64,000 nt of DNA, from assembly GCA_046635845.1 (NCBI GenBank), contig JAQQXN010000001.1; one strand, given 5' to 3'. The notes beneath the pieces were generated by a model. That model ran no database searches and was not told the origin of the DNA. It saw only the letters and a program-made list of their open reading frames with translations. The stretch is from UBA168 sp011055275. Lineage in GTDB: Archaea; Thermoproteota; Thermoprotei_A; Marsarchaeales; UBA168. Shown here in pieces: positions 57,858 through 64,000 of the stretch (its first letter is position 1; each line of letters opens with the position of its first letter). Made by a program: the position numbers and the translations under genes.

Positions 57858-59111
57858 GGTCTTTATGGTATCCGCCACTTTGCCTACCCCAAGCACAAGG
57901 GCCCCAAGCCTCATTGTTGTGCTGTGCTTCTGACTGGTCTTGACCACTTCGTTGAACGCCCCTACCATCTTCTCCTCCAGCTTTGAGTTCACCTCCGAGA
58001 GATCCCATTTCTCCCTGTGCAGGTTCTGCAGCCACTCGAAGTAGCTGACGATCACTCCTCCCGAGTTGGCAAGTATGTCCGGCACAACTAGGACGTCCTT
58101 TTCCCTTAACACCTCATCCGCTTCGGTATCCGTGGGGCCATTCGCCCCCTCAACTATTATCTTGGCCTGGATGCCATCGGCGATTCTCTTGTTTATCTGT
58201 CCCTCGACTGCGGCGGGAACTATGACGTCAACCGGAAGGGAGAAGAGTTCAGCTGGTTCTATGACTTCTCCTTCCTTATATCCCTTGAGCTCTCCATACT
58301 TCTCCTTGTGCTCGAGCGCTTTGTCGGGGTCAATCCCTTGTGGTGAGTAAAGCGTTGTGCTGCTATCGCTTATGGCGACCACCTTGGCGCCCATCTCCTT
58401 ACTCAATATGTGGGCGGCGTAATAGCCCACGTTTCCAAAGCCCTGCACGGCCACCGTGGCGCCCTGCAACTTCAACCCCTTTATGCGGGCCGCCTCCCTC
58501 GCGCATATGGATACTCCTCTGCCGGTGGCCTCCGTTCTACCGTAGCTTCCGCCAACGGACAGGGGCTTTCCCGTAACTACCTCTGGAACGCTGTAGCCCT
58601 TTATGGCTGAGTAAGTGTCCATTATCCACGCCATGGTCTGAGGACCCGTGTTCACATCCGGGGCAGGTATGTCCTTGTAGGGTCCTATCTCGTCAGCTAT
58701 CATGGCAGCGTAGCGACGTGTTAATCTCTCTACCTCTCCGGCGCTCAGCTTCTTTGGGTCCACCACGACCCCTCCCTTAGCACCTCCGTAGGGAAGGTCC
58801 GCAACTGCCGTCTTCCACGTCATCCACATAGCGAGGGCCTTCACTTCGTCTAGGGTCACCATCTGATGGTACCTTATGCCTCCCTTGTAGGGGCCCCTGG
58901 CGTCGTTGTGCTGTACCCTATAACCCGTGAACACCTCCAGCCTTCCGTCATCCATCTTAACGGGGACGGAAACCTGTATGATCTTCTTGGGAACGGAAAG
59001 CATGTCCAATATCCATGGGTCTATGTTGCCTATTTCAGATGCGAGCTTAAGTTGCTTTAGCGCCACCTCGTAGGGATTTTCGGCTTCAGCCTTAACCTCT
59101 TGGGATAACAA
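57840..59111 (-). CDS. gdhA: Glutamate dehydrogenase
   Basis: This 423-residue enzyme interconverts glutamate and 2-oxoglutarate plus ammonia with NAD or NADP. The catalytic region is GPYKGGIRYHQMVTLDEVKA and LPYGGAKGGVVVDPK, with the active Lys in the GGAKGG loop, followed by PAPDVNTGPQTMAWIMDTYS. The nucleotide site is VAVQGFGNVGYYAAHIL. Length matches the hexameric archaeal type. The start is TTG at 59111, 25 nt after TATA-like CATATATATC on this strand. Confidence 0.95.
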   Translation of the reverse strand: MLSQEVKAEAENPYEVALKQLKLASEIGNIDPWILDMLSVPKKIIQVSVPVKMDDGRLEVFTGYRVQHNDARGPYKGGIRYHQMVTLDEVKALAMWMTWKTAVADLPYGGAKGGVVVDPKKLSAGEVERLTRRYAAMIADEIGPYKDIPAPDVNTGPQTMAWIMDTYSAIKGYSVPEVVTGKPLSVGGSYGRTEATGRGVSICAREAARIKGLKLQGATVAVQGFGNVGYYAAHILSKEMGAKVVAISDSSTTLYSPQGIDPDKALEHKEKYGELKGYKEGEVIEPAELFSLPVDVIVPAAVEGQINKRIADGIQAKIIVEGANGPTDTEADEVLREKDVLVVPDILANSGGVIVSYFEWLQNLHREKWDLSEVNSKLEEKMVGAFNEVVKTSQKHSTTMRLGALVLGVGKVADTIKTLGLFP

Positions 59112-59197
59112 CTTTACCCGATATATATGCGGCCGTGAAATTTAAGGCGCTCGTGTTCTTCCCGAAACGGATATATAGGCTCTTGCGGGAATAGCAC

Positions 59198-60139
59198 GTG
59201 AACAGAAACCTGAGGTTAGTATCGGGATTTCTGCATGATTACTTCGGCGACAACGATCATCCGCTATACGCAACCCTGAAGGTGAGCAACAACTGCAACG
59301 ATAGGTGCGATTTCTGCGACTTCTGGATGAACCAGGTGCCGGAGGAGAATACTGAAACACTGAAGAAAATAATCGACAACATATCGAAGGGAAGCGTAAC
59401 GGTGTTGAGCTTTGAGGGAGGCGAGCCCACGCTTAGGCCCGACCTTAAGGAGCTCCTCAAGTACGCCAAGGATAGGTCCTTTTACGTGATGCTTACAACA
59501 AATGGCTTGCTTCTGGATAAGGTACCTATGGACGAGTACGCCGAGTATTTTGACTTCCTTCACCTTTCCATTGACGAGGAACACAGGAACACCTATCTTT
59601 TGGATAGGCTGAAGGACCTCAGAAAGAAGTACAAGGTAAATGTCCAGACGGTGGTCACAAAGAACAATATAGACAAGCTCGAGTACAAGGTACAGAAGGC
59701 CCACGAAGCTGGAGCCAAGATACTTGCCATGCCCGTGGTTTACTACCCGGGCTTGCCGGATCTGAGGCCTGACCCGGTAAAGCTTCACGACGTTCTCGTA
59801 ACTCTCAAGAAGAAGTACGGGGATACGCTTAACAACGGCCCTGCCGTCATAGAAACCCTTGTCCGCGGGAGGGTGTGCCGTTCCCTTTCTATAATGGTGG
59901 AGCCCAATGGTGATTTGGTCTACCCATGCCCGTTCATAGGGAAGAGCATAGGAAGCCTTGCTGAGACGCCCTTGAACGAGCTCATGGCGAAAAAAGAGGC
60001 CAAGCTGGGCAGGGAGAGGATGAGGCAGTGCGAGCTGAATTGCCCACTCTACCTTCATGCCGAGACCTCCACCTTCTCATCCCTTAGGGCGCTTTTGCCC
60101 TATGCCATGGGCATGGCCAAGTGGGCATTACTGGATTGA
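59198..60139 (+). CDS. Radical SAM protein with C-terminal cysteine cluster
   Basis: This 313-residue radical SAM enzyme has cluster cysteines Cys33, Cys37 and Cys40 in NNCNDRCDFCDFW and the GGEP motif in LSFEGGEPTLRP. A SPASM-like tail carries VCRSLSIMVEPNGDLVYPCP and CELNCPLYLHAE. The family includes MoaA- and HpnH-like enzymes and peptide modifiers; the substrate is not evident. It starts with GTG at 59198, 26 nt after TATA-like GGATATATAGG, and overlaps the AGT-EndoV gene by 19 nt. Confidence 0.85.
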   Translation: MNRNLRLVSGFLHDYFGDNDHPLYATLKVSNNCNDRCDFCDFWMNQVPEENTETLKKIIDNISKGSVTVLSFEGGEPTLRPDLKELLKYAKDRSFYVMLTTNGLLLDKVPMDEYAEYFDFLHLSIDEEHRNTYLLDRLKDLRKKYKVNVQTVVTKNNIDKLEYKVQKAHEAGAKILAMPVVYYPGLPDLRPDPVKLHDVLVTLKKKYGDTLNNGPAVIETLVRGRVCRSLSIMVEPNGDLVYPCPFIGKSIGSLAETPLNELMAKKEAKLGRERMRQCELNCPLYLHAETSTFSSLRALLPYAMGMAKWALLD

Positions 60140-61140
60140 ACTTGACCTTTCGCGGGCCTCCCGATGGGCCAATCCCTCCTTTTTCAAGAGGAGGAGACAT
60201 CTATGGCTACGTGTGGTGGCTCGTCTCGAGCATACCCAAGGGAAAGGTAAGTACGTACGGAGACGTGGCTAAGGCTCTGGGCGATGTTAGGTCTGCGAGG
60301 GCCGTTGGTGTGGCGCTTTCCAGAAACCCGTACGCTCCTCAGGTGCCCTGCCACAGGGTCGTGATGAGCAATGGCGAGCTTGGAGGATACGCGCTCGGCG
60401 AGCAGAGGAAGAGGGAGCTTTTAATCGGCGAGGGCGTGCCAATCGCTGACGGAAAGGTCGCTGACAAGCGCGTTTTGTGGCGGTCATTTCCCGATGGCCC
60501 TGGTCCGCTGGAGACCGTCGCCAAGGAACAAGAGGAAAAGGGAAAAAAGGTGATCACGGAGGACAGGACTTTCAGTTGCGAGATAGGGGTTGACGTCTCT
60601 TACGGCGGCCCTAGCGTCGGCTATGAGCGTGGCGTCGCCGCTGCGGTCATGAAGTGCGGGGAAGAGCTGACGCAGGTAACCGCAGGCGGTATCGTTACCA
60701 GTCCTTACGTACCAACTTACTTTCACCTTCGTGAGGCCCCTCTGATATACTTGGTCTTGGAAAAAATGGCCCATGAGCTTGGGAAGGACGTGAGGTCCAT
60801 GTTTGAGGACATCGACGCGGTGCTTCTGGTCGACGGCGATGGGTACATGCATCCAAGGCGCTTCGGTTTGGCTTCCTCGGTGGGCTACGCCCTAGGGATC
60901 CCTTCCATAGGTGTTGCGAAGTCGATGCTCATAGGAAGCGTCGCGGACGATCGGGTGATTGACAAGGAAACCGGAGAAGTTCTGGGGGCCGTTATTAGAG
61001 ATGGAAAAAAAGCCTATTACGTATCGTCTGGAAATCGCGTAAGCGCTGCCTCTTCAGTGGAACAACTAAGGGGTTCGTATCCGGAGGTGCTTAAAAGGGC
61101 CCATAATCTGTGCACCGTGGAGGGCCATGTCCATACCTGA
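60121..61140 (+). CDS. O6-alkylguanine-DNA alkyltransferase / endonuclease V fusion
   Basis: This 339-residue bifunctional DNA-repair protein has an N-terminal alkyltransferase domain (about 25-115) with active Cys77 in VPCHRVV, preceded by IPKGKVSTYGDVAKALG. The C-terminal endonuclease V domain (about 145-335) has metal ligands in CEIGVDVSYGG, LLVDGDGYMHPRRFG and the SPYVPTYFHLREAPLI region. The first removes alkyl groups from guanine; the second nicks DNA beside deaminated bases such as inosine. The same fusion was characterised in Ferroplasma acidarmanus. GTG at 60121 overlaps the radical SAM gene. Confidence 0.93.
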   Translation: MGITGLNLTFRGPPDGPIPPFSRGGDIYGYVWWLVSSIPKGKVSTYGDVAKALGDVRSARAVGVALSRNPYAPQVPCHRVVMSNGELGGYALGEQRKRELLIGEGVPIADGKVADKRVLWRSFPDGPGPLETVAKEQEEKGKKVITEDRTFSCEIGVDVSYGGPSVGYERGVAAAVMKCGEELTQVTAGGIVTSPYVPTYFHLREAPLIYLVLEKMAHELGKDVRSMFEDIDAVLLVDGDGYMHPRRFGLASSVGYALGIPSIGVAKSMLIGSVADDRVIDKETGEVLGAVIRDGKKAYYVSSGNRVSAASSVEQLRGSYPEVLKRAHNLCTVEGHVHT

Positions 61141-62404
61141 GATAGAGTCGCTTGGCATATTCATATTCGTGTTCGGGGGAGTAGCGTTTAGAAACGTGCT
61201 CAGGCTGAAGCAGCCCATATGGCTTTTCTTCCTGATAGGTGCGCTGGCCACCGTGGCGCTTGGCGTGCTAACACCGCAGCAAGCCTACCAGTCAATAGAC
61301 CTGCAGGTCATAGTTTTTCTCTTTTCCATGTTCATCATAGCCTCAGCGCTCAAGATGTCCGGTTTGCTAGGAGAAGTTGGAGCGCTCATAAGCAAGAGGT
61401 CATCCGGTTGGCCTTCTCTAGTCCTTTTTTTCCTCATATTTTCGGTGGCGTCCGCCTTTCTCATGAACGACCCATTGGCCATAATAGGGACGCCTGTTGG
61501 TCTTTACCTCTCGGGGATTGCTGGGGTCGAGGCTTTTCCCTTCCTTTTGGCACTTGCATTTGCGGTCACAACGGGCAGCGAGATGACGCCCATGGGAAAT
61601 CCCCAAAATCTTCTGGTGGCGGTTGAGAGCGGCATGCGCGCCCCCATGATAGAGATGACTCAGTGGCTTCTCCTGCCCACCGTTGTCAACGTGGCGCTGG
61701 CATTAGCTGTGCTCAGGGTGGCATACAAGCGCTCAAGGCCTGCAGGCGATCCCGCGATTGAGCTCTTAACCGCTAAGGACAAGAGGCTCAGGAGGGTTGC
61801 CATAGCGGGGGTGGTGGTAACGGTGATAGGTCTCTTTGTTGTGAACTGGCTGCAGCTCTTGGGGTACAACCCTCCGCTTGACATAAGCGGAGTAGCTCTC
61901 CTGGGAAGCGCCATTGTGCTTGGCCTCGGGGGAAAGGAGAGAGAGCTCCTTTACGACGTCGATTGGGGCGTGCTGGTCATGTTCGCTGGTCTGTTCGTAG
62001 TTACTCAGGGAATGTGGAATTCTGGGCTGGTAAGGGCGATTGCCGGCATTATACCGCCTCCCACGCCCAACGGTAGCCTCGCCCTCATAATGCTACCCTC
62101 CGTTGTCTTAAGTCAGATCATAAGCAACGTTCCAATGGTCGCACTTTACATGCCCCTTATGAGGGAGGCTGGTTTTGGCCCCACCTCGTATAGGGCGTGG
62201 GCAGCGCTGGCCGCTGGAAGTACCCTTGCCGGAAATCTAACGCTAATGGGAGCAGCGAGCAACCTGATAATAGTTCAGGAAGAGGAAAAGCACAGGGGGA
62301 AGTCCAGCATGGACTTTTGGAGATTTGCGGTTTACGGTCTTCCCCTTACGGCACTGAACTGCTTGGTCCTGTACGCGTTTCTCTTTTACGGGATAAGGAT
62401 TTGA
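61127..62404 (+). CDS. ArsB/NhaD-like ion transporter
   Basis: This 425-residue membrane protein of the ion transporter superfamily has about eleven helices. It shows the duplicated loop motifs FLMNDPLAIIGTPVGLYL and TPMGNPQNLLVAVESG, plus NVPMVALYMPLM and AAGSTLAGNLTLMGAASNLI in the second half. Relatives export arsenite (ArsB), exchange sodium and protons (NhaD) or import dicarboxylates. No ArsR or ArsC is nearby, so the ion is undetermined. The start overlaps the AGT-EndoV gene by 14 nt. Confidence 0.85.
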   Translation: MSIPEIESLGIFIFVFGGVAFRNVLRLKQPIWLFFLIGALATVALGVLTPQQAYQSIDLQVIVFLFSMFIIASALKMSGLLGEVGALISKRSSGWPSLVLFFLIFSVASAFLMNDPLAIIGTPVGLYLSGIAGVEAFPFLLALAFAVTTGSEMTPMGNPQNLLVAVESGMRAPMIEMTQWLLLPTVVNVALALAVLRVAYKRSRPAGDPAIELLTAKDKRLRRVAIAGVVVTVIGLFVVNWLQLLGYNPPLDISGVALLGSAIVLGLGGKERELLYDVDWGVLVMFAGLFVVTQGMWNSGLVRAIAGIIPPPTPNGSLALIMLPSVVLSQIISNVPMVALYMPLMREAGFGPTSYRAWAALAAGSTLAGNLTLMGAASNLIIVQEEEKHRGKSSMDFWRFAVYGLPLTALNCLVLYAFLFYGIRI

Positions 62405-62417
62405 ATCGTCGATTGGT

Positions 62418-64000
62418 CTATCGTATCATTGGTCCCCGCAGCGTTATCAGTAGGATAACCAGTGCTAGCGCCCTATCGATTTCATAAGCTGCACCAAGCA
62501 CGTCTCCGTTCGTGAACTTAAACGCCCGGTTAAAGTAAGCGGCCACCGCGGGAAAGATCAGGACGCCTACGAGAAAAGCTATGAGACCGCCGTGGGCCTG
62601 AAGGAAGAGCGGAATCGACGGGACTAGGGTCAGTAAAAGAGCGGGCCACATCATCGGTCTCCTGGATTTAACGGTTTTAATGAACTGATCTCCTAAGCCT
62701 GAGTCGTTAAGCGGGGTTCCCACGAGGGCCGCCTCGAGAATGCCAAAAGATGCCAAAGCCGATGACATGGCCAGCGCTCCGCTCGGCGCATATGAAAGCG
62801 AGGTCACAGTTACGATAAGCGTGAAGGTTAAGAAAGCCAATGCCCCGGTTCCAGTGAACTTATCTCTCATGATTTCGAGCATCCTCTTGGGGTCTTTTGT
62901 TGCCCTTGCCATCCACGCATCACCTGCATCTATGAGCCCGTCAAGGTGATTGAATCCCCCAACTAACTCCGCGGTGGCTAGGGATAGAGCGGCAGCCACA
63001 AGGCGTGGCAGGCCCAGCCATGGAAGAAAAAAAGCCGCTGACGCTAGCCCGATTCCACCCTCTATCAGTGGATAAAGGTAAAACGAGGAGAAGTCCAGTT
63101 CCTCGGACTTCACGGGGATTATGGTTAGAAAGGCAAGCGCCGATTTCCAGTTCGCCAATCGACGCACCTCCAGCATCTCCATGATCTTGTCGACGTCCAC
63201 GTTCTTCCTAAGCAGTTCTTCCGCTTTTGCGACGGAGCTCAAGATCGACGACAGTGGATCGGTTTTTTCTTTGGGTTCCGGTAACTCCTTCCTTTGCCTT
63301 ACACCTTCCAGCAAGCGGTTGGTCAGAACGTCGTCGTAGAAGACGGCATGGTGGATGAGCGTAGCGTACACGTTATTCATGTGGCAGCCTTCCCAACCAT
63401 AATCCGTTTTGAAGAGCGGTTTTCCACCCTCTTTCCAGTCCGTCTCCCAACTCGTTCTTCCCTTGTGAATTTCGAAGCCGTCAGCCCTTCCACCTAAGTC
63501 GTCCGTGGCCGCGTTCCTCCTCACCACTTTTTCGTTGCTGAAGATCGTTGTGTGAGGGAGAAGCGACAGCCCCTCGTCTTCTCCAGGTCTCTCGCCCTCA
63601 AGCCCAAGGGGGTCAACGAGCCTTGAGCCAATCATTTGAGCCCCTCCGCATATAGCCACTATGGGCTTGCCTTCCCGATGGGCCTGCATAATGGTTTCAT
63701 CGATGCCCTTTTCCCGCATCCACCGTAAGTCGGAGCGAGTGGACTTTGATCCAGGCATGACCACGATGTCTGCGCTCTTTAGGTCTTCGGGTGTTGTGGC
63801 GTATACCAGCGACACATCGGGCACGTACCTGAGGGGTTCCACATCTGTAAGTATGGAAGCTCCCGGATACCTCACCACGGCAACCTTGATAGGCCCGCTT
63901 CCCCAGTTCTTTACGTCCAATGAGTCCTCCGACCACGAGGAGACATCGCTCTCGTAGGGAATCACGCCAAGCACTGGTACCCCTGTGAGCTTCTCGATCT
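62418..64000 (-). CDS. CobQ-CobS fusion (cobyric acid synthase / cobalamin synthase), 5' end cut
   Basis: One frame joins two cobalamin enzymes and runs off the window. The N-terminal visible part is the CobQ glutamine amidotransferase domain: KLTGVPVLGVIPYESDV, IVVMPGSKSTRSDLRWM, active Cys in IVAICGGAQMIGSR and His in LIHHAVFYDD. A linker of about 60 residues follows (LPEPKEKTDPLSSILSSVAK). Then comes the CobS membrane domain: WKSALAFLTIIPV, GGFNHLDGLIDAGDAWMARA and MRDKFTGTGALAFL. CobQ amidates cobyric acid; CobS joins adenosylcobinamide-GDP with alpha-ribazole. The CobY-like gene at 28 kb would supply GDP-cobinamide. Confidence 0.9.
   Translation of the reverse strand, partial: IEKLTGVPVLGVIPYESDVSSWSEDSLDVKNWGSGPIKVAVVRYPGASILTDVEPLRYVPDVSLVYATTPEDLKSADIVVMPGSKSTRSDLRWMREKGIDETIMQAHREGKPIVAICGGAQMIGSRLVDPLGLEGERPGEDEGLSLLPHTTIFSNEKVVRRNAATDDLGGRADGFEIHKGRTSWETDWKEGGKPLFKTDYGWEGCHMNNVYATLIHHAVFYDDVLTNRLLEGVRQRKELPEPKEKTDPLSSILSSVAKAEELLRKNVDVDKIMEMLEVRRLANWKSALAFLTIIPVKSEELDFSSFYLYPLIEGGIGLASAAFFLPWLGLPRLVAAALSLATAELVGGFNHLDGLIDAGDAWMARATKDPKRMLEIMRDKFTGTGALAFLTFTLIVTVTSLSYAPSGALAMSSALASFGILEAALVGTPLNDSGLGDQFIKTVKSRRPMMWPALLLTLVPSIPLFLQAHGGLIAFLVGVLIFPAVAAYFNRAFKFTNGDVLGAAYEIDRALALVILLITLRGPMIR

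Overview
The window reads as chromosomal DNA of a thermoacidophile-like archaeon of the TACK lineage. It encodes ribosomal proteins S25e and S26e (typical of TACK and Asgard archaea, missing from most Euryarchaeota), an RFC-type clamp-loader large subunit, myo-inositol-1-phosphate synthase with a CDP-alcohol transferase for archaeal inositol lipids, a geranylgeranyl reductase, tricorn protease with its F1-type aminopeptidase, a PAC2 protein, a TrmB regulator and an AGT-endonuclease V fusion of the kind described in Ferroplasma. Most genes have a TATA-like box centred 22-28 nt before the start codon, so transcripts are largely leaderless; this rule was used to correct several starts. I cannot name the genus from sequence alone. 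Layout: 0-5.8 kb holds metabolic genes (a MetE-like methyltransferase, an aldo/keto reductase), a ChrB-type protein and the F1 peptidase. 6.3-10.3 kb is a sulfur module: a YeeE/YedE transporter, two DsrE-fold proteins, an ACT-type regulator and a TauE/SafE exporter; the two dsrE promoters share an 11-bp motif. 10.5-13.9 kb has a sugar porter and a GH15 glucoamylase. 14.4-25.7 kb is an accessory, decaying island: an N-terminal cas1 relic, a MITE with 9-bp target duplications, a frameshifted hsdR tail followed by an intact YgjP-type peptidase, an unrecognised ribbon-helix-helix/coiled-coil protein preceded by 10-bp phased repeats, a P-type proton ATPase, a DUF302 protein, a second MITE copy, IS200/IS605 debris, a VapBC pair and a TauE-DUF1634 operon. 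25.7-49.7 kb is mostly core: an ABC operon ending in a CobY-like gene, mutarotase, MBL hydrolase, M50 protease, thioredoxin, tricorn, PAC2, an Hsp20-aldolase in-frame fusion, inositol lipid genes, ribosomal proteins, radical SAM protein, an ECF transporter and geranylgeranyl reductase. 49.7-53.3 kb is a respiratory operon: two CydA-like subunits and heme O synthase, followed by a tRNA-Gly gene. 53.4-64 kb holds a frameshifted glycosyltransferase, pyruvoyl arginine decarboxylase, RfcL, glutamate dehydrogenase, a radical SAM protein, AGT-EndoV, an ArsB/NhaD-like transporter and a CobQ-CobS fusion cut by the window edge. Working together: sulfur import, trafficking and export genes occur in two clusters; tricorn plus F1 would turn proteasome products into amino acids, which glutamate dehydrogenase could feed into carbon metabolism; the INO1 and CDP-alcohol transferase genes supply inositol phospholipid; CobY-like and CobQ-CobS genes point to cobalamin nucleotide-loop assembly. 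The most interesting unexplained object is the RHH/coiled-coil gene with its phased repeat tract.
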